Position numbers and translations under genes: made by a program | Notes under the pieces: model-generated | The model's input: the letters and a program-made list of their open reading frames with translations, nothing else | Told to the model about the DNA's origin: nothing | Database searches by the model: none | From: WLJO01 sp945889085 | GTDB taxonomy: Bacteria > Actinomycetota > Acidimicrobiia > Acidimicrobiales > Ilumatobacteraceae | Length of the DNA stretch: 64,000 bases | Direction: 5' to 3' | Assembly (NCBI GenBank): GCA_945889085.1 | Contig: CAMDBM010000010.1 | Location: 1 to 64,000 of the forward strand | Part shown: in pieces, positions 16,338 through 24,011 of the stretch | Layout of the letters: the number at the start of each line of letters is the position of its first letter | How positions within the stretch are numbered: position 1 is the stretch's first letter

Positions 16338-17773
16338 GCCTCCGCTCGCGCCTGCTCATCGGACTTGTCGCGATCTTCGTGGCGTTCGGCGTTGCGGCCT
16401 GGTTCGTGATCTCCTCGCAGCAGCGATACCTCCTCCGCCAGGTCGACCGCCAACTCGGTCTGGTCACCGACGGAACGGTGAGTTCGCTCAACGTCCGCCC
16501 GCGACCGGGCAGCGCTACCGGCAGCGACGGGAGGCCGACCCGTCCCGGGCGGCCCAACAACGAGTCCGACATCGTGTCCGACATCGAGGATGCGCCGGAG
16601 GACTCCCCGTTCTCGGAGATGTACGCCGCACGGCTCACCCCGGCGGGGGTGCTCCGCCCGATCATCACGAGTGGACTGCTGTCCGACACGCCCCGCATCT
16701 CCCTCGCCGACATCCGGGCGCGTGCAAGCACCTCGGAGCGAGTACTCATCACGGTTCGCGGTGTTTCCTCGTCGAACCGGTTCCGTGTGGCCGTGGTGCC
16801 CCGCCAGAACGGTTCGTGGGTAATCGTTGCGCTCCCCCTCACGCGCACCGAGGCAGCGATCAACCGACTGCTCGTCGCCTTCGGTGTCGCAGCGCTCGTG
16901 CTACTCGCAATGAGCGCGCTCGTTGCGTGGTGGTTCGTGCGGCTCGGACTGCGGCCCATCAAAGAGATGACCCTTGCGGCCGACGCAGTGACGGCCGGCG
17001 AACGGGGTCACCGGGTGGGGTTCGACGACACCCGCACGGAGACCGGGCGACTCGGCCACGCGTTCAACGTGATGCTCAACGAGCGTCAGGGTGCGGAGGA
17101 CCGTTTGCGCCGGTTCGTGGCGGACGCCTCGCACGAACTGCGCACGCCCATCACGTCCATCCGCGGGTACGTGGACCTCTACCAACAGGGCGGTCTGTCC
17201 GAGTCGGACCGCCTCGATGACGCGATGCGGCGCGTCGGGCAGGAGGCGGGTCGCATGGGCACGCTCGTAGAGGACCTCCTGCTGCTCGCGAACCTCGACC
17301 AGAAGCGACCGCTCGCGCAGGAGCCCGTGGACCTCGGACAGGTGCTCAACGATGCAGCCGCCGACGCGCTTGCGATGCAGCCGACCCGTTCGGTACTCCT
17401 CGACGCGCCCGCGCCCGGCGAGCTGGTGGTGACCGGAGACGACCACCGACTGCGACAGGTGGTCGGCGTACTGGTGCACAACGCACTCGTGCACACCCCC
17501 GGCACGGTAGGCATCGCGCTGTCCGCACGGCGGACAGGGTCCACCGCGACCGTCGAGGTGGTCGACCACGGTGACGGTATGACGGCCGACGAGGCGGGCC
17601 ACGCCTTCGAACGCTTCTACCGCGGGGATCCCTCACGCTCGCGCCACAGCGGCGGGTCGGGGCTCGGCCTGTCGATCGCGAAATCCATCGTGGAGGCCCA
17701 CCACGGGACTATCACCCTCGACACCTCACCGGGGGCCGGTTGCCGCTTCACGATCACCCTTACGCTCGCATAA
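16334..17773 (+). CDS. sensor histidine kinase
   Basis: A 479-residue membrane kinase: TM1 at about 9-28, an extracytoplasmic loop of about 145 residues, TM2 at about 178-200, then HAMP. The phospho-acceptor helix FVADASHELRTPITSIRGY has its His near residue 266. The ATPase domain shows N (VLVHNALVHTPG), G1 (VVDHGDGMTADEAG), F (HAFERFYRGD) and G2 (SGGSGLGLSIAK) boxes. It overlaps the response regulator stop by ATGA. The N-box reads HNALVHTP where HNALKHTP is more usual. It probably phosphorylates the upstream OmpR-type regulator; the signal is unknown. Confidence 0.93.
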   Translation: MSLRSRLLIGLVAIFVAFGVAAWFVISSQQRYLLRQVDRQLGLVTDGTVSSLNVRPRPGSATGSDGRPTRPGRPNNESDIVSDIEDAPEDSPFSEMYAARLTPAGVLRPIITSGLLSDTPRISLADIRARASTSERVLITVRGVSSSNRFRVAVVPRQNGSWVIVALPLTRTEAAINRLLVAFGVAALVLLAMSALVAWWFVRLGLRPIKEMTLAADAVTAGERGHRVGFDDTRTETGRLGHAFNVMLNERQGAEDRLRRFVADASHELRTPITSIRGYVDLYQQGGLSESDRLDDAMRRVGQEAGRMGTLVEDLLLLANLDQKRPLAQEPVDLGQVLNDAAADALAMQPTRSVLLDAPAPGELVVTGDDHRLRQVVGVLVHNALVHTPGTVGIALSARRTGSTATVEVVDHGDGMTADEAGHAFERFYRGDPSRSRHSGGSGLGLSIAKSIVEAHHGTITLDTSPGAGCRFTITLTLA

Positions 17774-17782
17774 CGAACGGCA

Positions 17783-17944
17783 TCAGGAGAGGTGCGTCGT
17801 GGCGGGCCCGGCCGTCCGGGCGATCTTGAGGTCGGTCGGCATGGCCACCGTGCCAGTCCCGCCCATCCCGGGGTTCGGGTAGTCGCCGGGCCTGTCACGA
17901 TCCGGGGAGGGATGCGCTCGCTCGATACGGCACAATGTGCACAT
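17783..17944 (-). CDS. possible 53-residue CxxC mini-protein
   Basis: An open frame starting MCTLCRIERAHP and ending TTHLS. It exactly fills the gap between the histidine kinase and folD. Its ATG (17944) overlaps the folD ATG (17943) on the opposite strand. About 87% of its codons end in G or C, similar to real genes here, and GAACCT lies six bases before its ATG, the spacing seen at other leaderless starts. There is a CxxC pair at residues 2 and 5 but no other recognisable motif, signal peptide or membrane segment. It may be real or a chance frame. Confidence 0.35.
   Translation of the reverse strand: MCTLCRIERAHPSPDRDRPGDYPNPGMGGTGTVAMPTDLKIARTAGPATTHLS
17931..17936 (+). promoter_or_regulatory. 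-10-like box CACAAT, leaderless start of folD
   Basis: CACAAT sits exactly six bases before the ATG at 17943. The same arrangement occurs at the dienelactone hydrolase gene. Confidence 0.45.
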
Positions 17945-18869
17945 GAGTTCAGGTTCCCCGGAGCGGGTCAGTACCCCGGTCACCGCATCGCTCCCGGTGG
18001 ACCGCACGCCCGGCGGCGCGGTGCTCATGGACGGCAATCGCCTCCGTGACGAGATCGTGGCCGGGTTCCGGCGCACCATCGAAGCCGCGGGCTCTCCGCC
18101 GGTGTGTCTCGCCACGGTGCTCGTCGGCGACGACGGCCCGAGCCAGATCTACGTGCGCAACAAGCACAAGAAGGCCACCGAGGCCGGCATGTTGTCCCGC
18201 GGTGTCGTGCTGCCGGCAACGGCCACTCAATCCGAGGTGGAAGCTGCGGTTGCCGAACTCGCAACCGATCCGTCGGTGCACGGCATCCTCTGCCAACTGC
18301 CGCTGCCGGACGGCCTCGACCCCGAACCCGTCCTTGCGCTCATCCCCCCCGCCAAGGACGTTGACGGGCTCACGGAACGCTCGATGGGGCGCCTCGTGCG
18401 TGGTCAAGCCGGCCACATCGGCTGCACCCCACTCGGCGTGATGCGCCTGCTCGAGCGCTACGGCGTGGAGACGATCGGCAAGCGAGCGGTGGTCATCGGC
18501 CGTTCCACGCTCGTTGGGCTGCCGATGGTGCTCCTGCTCGGCCGCAAGGGTGTGGACGCCACCGTGACACTCGCCCACTCCCGAACGCCGGACCTCGTGA
18601 ACGTCTGCCGGGAGGCCGACATCATCGTCGCCGCCGCCGGTGCGGCACGCATGATCACGGCCGCACACGTGAAGCCCGGGGCAGCCGTCATCGACGTCGG
18701 CATCTCGCGCACCGAGGCCGGCATCGTGGGCGATGTTGACTTCCACGCCGTGCAGTCCGTAGCCGGGGCGATCACCCCGATGCCCGGTGGAACCGGTCCG
18801 ATGACCATCGCCTGCCTGCTCGAGAACACCCTCACTGCGGCCCGGATGCTGGGGGCGTTCCCGGCCTGA
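17943..18869 (+). CDS. folD: bifunctional methylene-THF dehydrogenase/cyclohydrolase FolD
   Basis: A 308-residue FolD. YVRNKHKKATEAGM holds the catalytic Tyr and Lys region, GILCQLPLPDGLD and PPAKDVDGLT are signature 1, and VVIGRSTLVGLPM with PMPGGTGPMTIACLLENT give the NADP-binding and C-terminal signatures. It interconverts 5,10-methylene-THF and 10-formyl-THF in the cytosol. The N-terminus carries about 25 extra residues before AVLMDGNRL, but the ATG at 17943 is supported by CACAAT at six bases. The formate dehydrogenase gene follows after 21 bases, suggesting a C1 module in which formate released from 10-formyl-THF is oxidised, or the reverse. Confidence 0.92.
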   Translation: MSSGSPERVSTPVTASLPVDRTPGGAVLMDGNRLRDEIVAGFRRTIEAAGSPPVCLATVLVGDDGPSQIYVRNKHKKATEAGMLSRGVVLPATATQSEVEAAVAELATDPSVHGILCQLPLPDGLDPEPVLALIPPAKDVDGLTERSMGRLVRGQAGHIGCTPLGVMRLLERYGVETIGKRAVVIGRSTLVGLPMVLLLGRKGVDATVTLAHSRTPDLVNVCREADIIVAAAGAARMITAAHVKPGAAVIDVGISRTEAGIVGDVDFHAVQSVAGAITPMPGGTGPMTIACLLENTLTAARMLGAFPA

Positions 18870-18890
18870 CGGCGACGGGAGCACACGAAC

Positions 18891-20831
18891 ATGGCACGCC
18901 GCGACCGCACCGAGAACTACCCCAGGCTCACTACACCGCTCGTGCGCGACAACGGAGTGCTCCGCCCTGCAACGTGGGACGAGGCCATTGCCCGGGCGGC
19001 CCTCGGGTTCCGTCGCGTGCTCGACGCCCCGGGCGCAGACCCGACGCGCAACGTCGGAGTGTTCTCGTGCTCGAAGGCGACCAACGAGACGAACTACCTC
19101 ACCGGGAAGTTTGCGCGCTCTGCGCTCGGCACCAACAACGTCGACTCCTGCAACCGAACTTGACACGCTCCCTCCGTGATCGGTCTGATCACAGCGTTCG
19201 GGGCAAGCGGTGGCACCTCCTCCTATGCGGAGGTGGAGAACACCGACGTGATCGTGCTGTGGGGATCGAACGCGCGTGAGGCACACCCGATCTTCTTCCA
19301 TCACGTCCTGAAGGCGCTCCATCGCGGTGCCCGGCTCTACGTCGTGGACCCGAGGCGCACCCCAACCGCGCGGTTCGCCGATCGTTGGCTCGGGCTGAAT
19401 GTCGGAACGGACATTGCGCTCGCGCACGCAGTCGCCCGAGAGATCATCGCCAGCGGGCTGCACCACAGCGAGTTCGTCAACAACGCCACACAGGGCTTCG
19501 ACGAGTACCAGGCGTGCGTGGAGCCGTGGACGCTCGAGCGTGCCGAACAGGTGACCGGCGTGCCTGCTGAGGCGATCCGCGAACTCGCCCATGCCTACGC
19601 AACGGCGGCGCATGCCCAACTCGGCTGGACCCTGGGCATCACCGAGCACATCACCGGCGTCGACAACGTGCTCGCCCTCATCAACCTCTCAATCCTCACG
19701 GGGCACGTCGGCCGCCCGTACTCCGGCGTGCAGCCGCTCCGGGGGCAGAACAATGTGCAGGGCGGTGGCGACATGGGTGCGCTCCCGAACCGCTTGCCCG
19801 GCTTCCGTAACGTCGAGGACGACGAGGCGCGAGCGAGGCTCGACAGGGTCTGGGGAACCAGCATCCCGCCGCGCAACGGGATGCACCTCACGTCGATGTT
19901 CGAGGCGATGGAGAGCAAGGAACTGCGGGCCGTCTACGTCGTGGGCGAGAACCCTGCGCAGTCCGAGCCAAACTCCGGTCACGTCGTGCCGCTCCTCGAG
20001 GGTCTGGAGCACCTCGTGGTGCAGGACCTCTTCCTCACGCGGACGGCACAGCTAGCTGACGTGGTGCTCCCGGCGAGTGCTGCATGGTGCGAGTCCGAGG
20101 GCACCGTCACCAACTCCGAGCGACGCGTACAGCGCGTCCGCAAGGCGGTCGAGCCCCCGGCAGGTGCCCGCGACGACATCGACATCATCACCTCGCTCGC
20201 TCGGGCCCTCGGCGCCGACTGGCCGAGCCAGACGGCGCAGCAGGTGTGGGACGAACTGCGATCGGTGTCGCCGGACCACTTCGGCATGACATACGAGCAC
20301 CTCGAGGCGGCCGGTGGTCTGCAGTGGCCGTGTCCGTCGACAGAGCGGGAGGAGGTTCCGTACCTCCACGCGCGCCTGTGGGCAGCGGATCCGGCCGAGC
20401 GGGGTCGCCCCGCACCCTTCAGCAGCGTGGAGTGGAAGCCACCGCTCGACGCGCTCGACGCAGACTTCCCGCTGCGCCTCACCACCGGGAGGCGGCTCGA
20501 CTCGTACAACACCGGGGTGCAGTCCGGAGCGTTCATCACGCCGCTAGATGCCGGCGAGACCGTGGACATGAACCCCGAGGACGCCTCCGCGCACGCGCTC
20601 GCCGAGGGTGACCTTGTGCGGGTGTCGTCACGCCGCGGATCGATCGAGGGCCCGGTGCACCTCGACCCGTCGCTGCGCCCCGGCCTCGTCTTCATGAGCA
20701 TCCACGCACCCGACGTGCTCGACGTGAACGTGCTCGTGAGCGAGGCCTCGGACCCGCTCTCGGGGGTCGCCGAGTTCAAGGCGACCGCCGTCCGGGTGGA
20801 GCGGGCCGATCCGGTACCGTCACACACCTAG
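18891..20831 (+). CDS. fdhA: formate dehydrogenase catalytic subunit, selenoprotein (in-frame TGA = Sec91)
   Basis: The frame is open from the ATG at 18891 to 20831 except for one TGA at 19161-19163 (residue 91 of 646). The context is TNNVDSCNRT-Sec-HAPSVIGL, which aligns with the selenocysteine-His active site of formate dehydrogenase H (NNVDCCARV-Sec-HGPSV in E. coli). Downstream, VIVLWGSNAREAHP, VVDPRRTPTA, RGQNNVQGGGDMG and DVVLPASAAWCESEGT are MGD-binding motifs of formate dehydrogenase alpha subunits. The usual N-terminal [4Fe-4S] domain is absent: the protein begins at RRDRTENYPRLTTPL, the point that normally follows that cluster, and the missing part is fused to the subunit encoded at 22552. 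It oxidises formate to CO2 at the Mo/W-bis-MGD site. It follows folD and is two bases before the diaphorase gene. Conventional annotation would split it in two (18891-19163 and a GTG at 19176). Confidence 0.92.
19166..19196 (+). promoter_or_regulatory. bSECIS-like hairpin after the Sec codon
   Basis: Two bases after the TGA, CGCT (19166-19169) pairs with AGCG (19193-19196). After a 6-base 5' bulge, GTGATC (19176-19181) pairs with GATCAC (19187-19192) and closes a GGTCT loop (19182-19186). The loop begins 18 bases after the TGA. A short upper stem and a loop starting with G, at about 16-37 bases, are the known bacterial SECIS requirements. As I recall it, GGUCU is also the SelB-contact loop of E. 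coli fdhF. This hairpin is where SelB would bind. Confidence 0.8.
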
Positions 20832-20833
20832 TC

Positions 20834-22555
20834 ATGGATCTCCGCTTCCCCAACGTCGACCCCTCGCCCGAAGAGGTCGATGCACTCCAGTCCGTACTCG
20901 GCCCGACAACTCTCGTGGAGGGCTGGACGCGTGAGCAGGGTGGCCCCCACCGGGCGGCGGCCATGCGACACCTCCTGCTCCCCGCACTGCACGCGCTCGT
21001 GGACCGCGTCGGCTCCGTGAGTGAGGGCGGTCTCACCGAGATCTGCAGGCGCCTCGACGTGCCGCCAGCCGAGGCCTACGGCGTTGCCACCTTCTACTCC
21101 ATGCTCCCCGTGGACCCGGTGCCGCTGACCACCGTCTACGTCTGCGAGGACCTTGTGTGCAGACGGGGTGGCGTGGCCACCGGCCCCGCCGCCGAGCCGG
21201 GAACCCGCGTGGTCCACGCACCGTGCATCGGCCTCTGCGAACAGGCACCTGCGTCGCTCACGGTCCGCTCGGGCCCCAAACCGGACCACAGCATCGCCTC
21301 AACGCCGCCCGCGAACGGTTCGGTACCGCAGATGGGCGACCCGTCGCTCGTCCTGCTCCGCCGCATCGGTACGCCGCCCACCCTCGGCTCGTACCTCGAC
21401 AACGGCGGCTACGTCGCGCTGCGGCGCGCGCTCGACATCGGCCCGGCCGGCGTGATCGACGCGATCACCGCCTCGCGGCTGGTCGGTCGCGGCGGCGCTG
21501 CCTTCCCCACCGGCAGGAAGTGGGCGGCTGTTGCCTCGCAACCTGCAGGCCCGCGGTACATCGTGGCGAATGCCGACGAGAGCGAACCGGGCACCTTCAA
21601 GGACCGCGTGCTGCTCGAGGGGGACCCGTTCGCGCTCGTGGAGTCCATGACGATCGCCGCGTTCGCCGTCGGCGCGGAGCAGGGCTATATCTACCTCCGG
21701 GACGAGTACCGCTCTGCGTTAGGAATCCTCGAGACCGCGCTTGCCAGTGCCCGCAGCGCAGGCTTCCTCGGCACAGCGATCCTCGGGTCGCCGCTTGCGT
21801 TCGATATCGAGATCGTTCGCGGTGCCGGCGCGTACATCTGCGGTGAGGAGACGGCGATCTTCAACTCCATCGAGGGCTACCGCGGCGAACCGCGCAGCAA
21901 GCCCCCGTACCCGGTGGAGGTGGGGCTGTTCGGCAGGCCCACACTCGTGAACAACGTTGAGACCTTCGTCAACGTGCTGCCGATCCTCGAGCACGGCGGC
22001 GACACCTTTGCTGGAGTGGGGACCGGCATGTCCACCGGCACCAAGTTGTTCTGTCTCTCGGGCGCGGTGCGGAACCCGGGGGTCTACGAGGTCCCGTTTG
22101 GCGGCACACTCGACGAACTGATCGAGCGGGCAGGCGGGCTTCCCGACGGCCGTGAACTGCAGGCCGTGTTGCTCGGCGGCGCAGCGGGTTCCTTCGTCAC
22201 GCCGGCCCAGGTGAGCCTCCCGCTCACGTTCGAGGCCACCCGTACCGCAGGGGTCTCGCTCGGCTCGGGCGTGGTGATGCTGTTCGACGACACCGACGAC
22301 CTCGGCGATGCACTGCGCAGGATCAGCGCGTTCTTCCGCCACGAGTCGTGCGGTCAGTGCGTTCCGTGCCGCGTGGGAACCGTTCGCCAGGACGAACTCG
22401 TCACGCGCCTGACGCTCGGCAAGCGCCGCGACGGCGACGAACAACTGCTCCGCGACGTCGGCCAGGCAATGCGGGACGCCTCCATCTGTGGGCTCGGCCA
22501 GACCGCGTGGAACGCGATTGAGTCCGCCATCGATCATCTCGGGGTGCTGCAGTGA
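20834..22555 (+). CDS. formate dehydrogenase NADH-oxidoreductase subunit (NuoE-NuoF fusion)
   Basis: A 573-residue fusion. Residues 1-140 are a NuoE/FdsG-like thioredoxin-fold domain with [2Fe-2S] ligands C104, C109, C131 and C135. Residues about 180-573 are NuoF/FdsB-like, with the FMN/NADH motif GRGGAAFPTGRKW, YICGEETAIFNSIEGYRGEPR, and [4Fe-4S] ligands C506, C509, C512 and C552. It should pass electrons from the formate dehydrogenase clusters to NAD+. FdsG and FdsB are separate proteins in the well-studied enzymes. The gene lies two bases after the catalytic subunit gene and overlaps the next by GTGA, so the three are one operon. Confidence 0.9.
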   Translation: MDLRFPNVDPSPEEVDALQSVLGPTTLVEGWTREQGGPHRAAAMRHLLLPALHALVDRVGSVSEGGLTEICRRLDVPPAEAYGVATFYSMLPVDPVPLTTVYVCEDLVCRRGGVATGPAAEPGTRVVHAPCIGLCEQAPASLTVRSGPKPDHSIASTPPANGSVPQMGDPSLVLLRRIGTPPTLGSYLDNGGYVALRRALDIGPAGVIDAITASRLVGRGGAAFPTGRKWAAVASQPAGPRYIVANADESEPGTFKDRVLLEGDPFALVESMTIAAFAVGAEQGYIYLRDEYRSALGILETALASARSAGFLGTAILGSPLAFDIEIVRGAGAYICGEETAIFNSIEGYRGEPRSKPPYPVEVGLFGRPTLVNNVETFVNVLPILEHGGDTFAGVGTGMSTGTKLFCLSGAVRNPGVYEVPFGGTLDELIERAGGLPDGRELQAVLLGGAAGSFVTPAQVSLPLTFEATRTAGVSLGSGVVMLFDDTDDLGDALRRISAFFRHESCGQCVPCRVGTVRQDELVTRLTLGKRRDGDEQLLRDVGQAMRDASICGLGQTAWNAIESAIDHLGVLQ

Positions 22556-23424
22556 GCGATGTCCGCACCGGCGCGTCTGGAACCCCTGTTGCGCCGCCGC
22601 GCCGCAAGGTCACCTTGACTATCGACGGCACAGAAGCCGTCGCACGCGAGGGTGACACGATCCTCTCGGTCTGTCGCTCGCTCGGGATCGACGTGCCGAC
22701 GCTCTGCTACGGCGACACCCTCGAGCCGGCAAATGCCTGCCGCCTCTGCATGGTGGAGGTGGAGGGCGCCCGGGTGCTGGTGCCCTCATGCTCACGCGAG
22801 GTTGAGCCGGACATGAACGTGACCACCGACTCCGCGCGGACCCGCCACGCACGCCGGATGGTGCTCGAACTGCTCGGGTCATCGGTTGACCTGTCCACCA
22901 CGCCACGCGTCGACGGGTGGATGGCCGAGTTCGGCGCGGACCCGACCCGCTTCGGCGTAGACGTCGCCACCGTTGCCCAACCGGCAAAGGTGGACAACAA
23001 CCTGTACGTGCGCGATTACGCCAAGTGCATCCTCTGCTACCAGTGCGTGGACGCCTGCGGGGAGCAGTTCCAGAACACGTTTGCGATCTCCGTGGCGGGG
23101 CGCGGGTTCGACGCGCGCATTGCCGTGGAGTTCGACGCTTCCCTCCCGGACTCGGCCTGCGTGTACTGCGGCAACTGCATCGCCGTGTGCCCAACAGGGG
23201 CCTTGATGCCGTCGACCGAGTTCGACATGCGGGCCGACGGTACGTGGGACGCGTCGCGCCAGAGCGAGACCACCACCGTGTGCCCGTACTGTGGCGTGGG
23301 ATGCAACCTCACGCTGCACGTGCAGGACAACCACATCGTGAAGGTCACCTCCCCGAACGATCACAGCATCACGTCGGGCAACCTCTGCGTGAAAGGCCGC
23401 TTCGGCTTCACCCACGTGCAATAA
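22552..23424 (+). CDS. formate dehydrogenase Fe-S subunit carrying the detached [4Fe-4S] domain of the catalytic chain
   Basis: A 290-residue iron-sulfur protein. Residues 18-90 form a NuoG/FdsA-type [2Fe-2S] domain (C52, C63, C66, C80). Two ferredoxin-type [4Fe-4S] sites follow (C159, C162, C165, C169 and C203, C206, C209, C213). The C-terminal 50 residues are the Mo-proximal [4Fe-4S] domain normally at the N-terminus of formate dehydrogenase alpha (C244, C247, C251, C279; ending GNLCVKGRFGFTHVQ). The His-Cys3 cluster that usually follows the [2Fe-2S] domain is missing: the segment LGSSVDLSTTP has no Cys. Joined to the protein from 18891 it rebuilds a complete FdsA. The GTG start overlaps the previous stop. 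Confidence 0.9.
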   Translation: MSDVRTGASGTPVAPPRRKVTLTIDGTEAVAREGDTILSVCRSLGIDVPTLCYGDTLEPANACRLCMVEVEGARVLVPSCSREVEPDMNVTTDSARTRHARRMVLELLGSSVDLSTTPRVDGWMAEFGADPTRFGVDVATVAQPAKVDNNLYVRDYAKCILCYQCVDACGEQFQNTFAISVAGRGFDARIAVEFDASLPDSACVYCGNCIAVCPTGALMPSTEFDMRADGTWDASRQSETTTVCPYCGVGCNLTLHVQDNHIVKVTSPNDHSITSGNLCVKGRFGFTHVQ

Positions 23425-23435
23425 CCCTGCGGGTT
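23423..23435 (+). terminator. short hairpin after the formate dehydrogenase operon
   Basis: AACCC-TGC-GGGTT overlaps the TAA stop and is followed by T-rich bases (TTTACCTTG). It is a weak intrinsic terminator candidate. Confidence 0.35.
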
Positions 23436-23519
23436 TACCTTGTCCGCACCCAGCGGGCGCCAACCGCAGCGCGGCTACTGCCAACCGGGAATAATCATGG
23501 CGGCGGCTGCCTCACCGGA

Positions 23520-23951
23520 TCAGCCGATGCAGCGGTTGACGAGGCGCACCGAGACCGGGATGGGGTCGGCGGGAGTGGCATCGGGATCAGCCCCGAGGAA
23601 GTAGAAGTCGATGTCACCCGGCTGTACGCCCACGAGCAGCGCCTTTTGTGCGACGAACCCGTACGAGAAGTTGCCCGAACGATTGACCTGAAAGCGGTAA
23701 CTCGCCCACGGGGTCTCGCCGCCGACCAGGCGGTAGTAGCTCAAGGGTCGGCCGCTGCCGAAGGAGAGTTGGACGACGCAATGAGCGGCGCTTGCCCGAG
23801 AGCGGGTGAGCGTCACCGTCGCACGTTCGGTTCCGGTCGGCTGCGGCAAGGTCGTTGCCCCAGCGGGGGCGGCAACGCCTCCGAGCGAGAACAGTGCGGC
23901 GAGGACAATCAGCAAGCGTCCGACGTGTGCGTTTTTCAAGATTTTGCTCAT
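23520..23951 (-). CDS. small secreted protein of unknown function
   Basis: A 143-residue protein with a clear signal peptide: a positive N-terminus (MSKILKNAHVGR), a hydrophobic core (LLIVLAALFSLGGVAAP) and an AxA-type site (AGATT) near residue 33. The mature part is about 110 residues, with two cysteines (CVVQLSF and the C-terminal RCIG) that could form a disulfide. No family is recognised. The ATG at 23951 was chosen because the signal peptide begins there; the frame is open back to 23987. It follows the copC-copD gene on the same strand after 60 bases, but a role in copper handling is only a guess. Confidence 0.65.
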   Translation of the reverse strand: MSKILKNAHVGRLLIVLAALFSLGGVAAPAGATTLPQPTGTERATVTLTRSRASAAHCVVQLSFGSGRPLSYYRLVGGETPWASYRFQVNRSGNFSYGFVAQKALLVGVQPGDIDFYFLGADPDATPADPIPVSVRLVNRCIG

Positions 23952-24011
23952 GGCCGATTCCAAACACACGGAAAGCGGTCGTCCCAACTCTATGCGCAGT
24001 ATTCGCCCGGC

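Noticed and set aside
19161..19175. Reading the TGA at 19161 as a pseudogene or frameshift
   Set aside because: The frame is unchanged on both sides, the position is the known Sec site of formate dehydrogenases, and a bSECIS-like hairpin follows.
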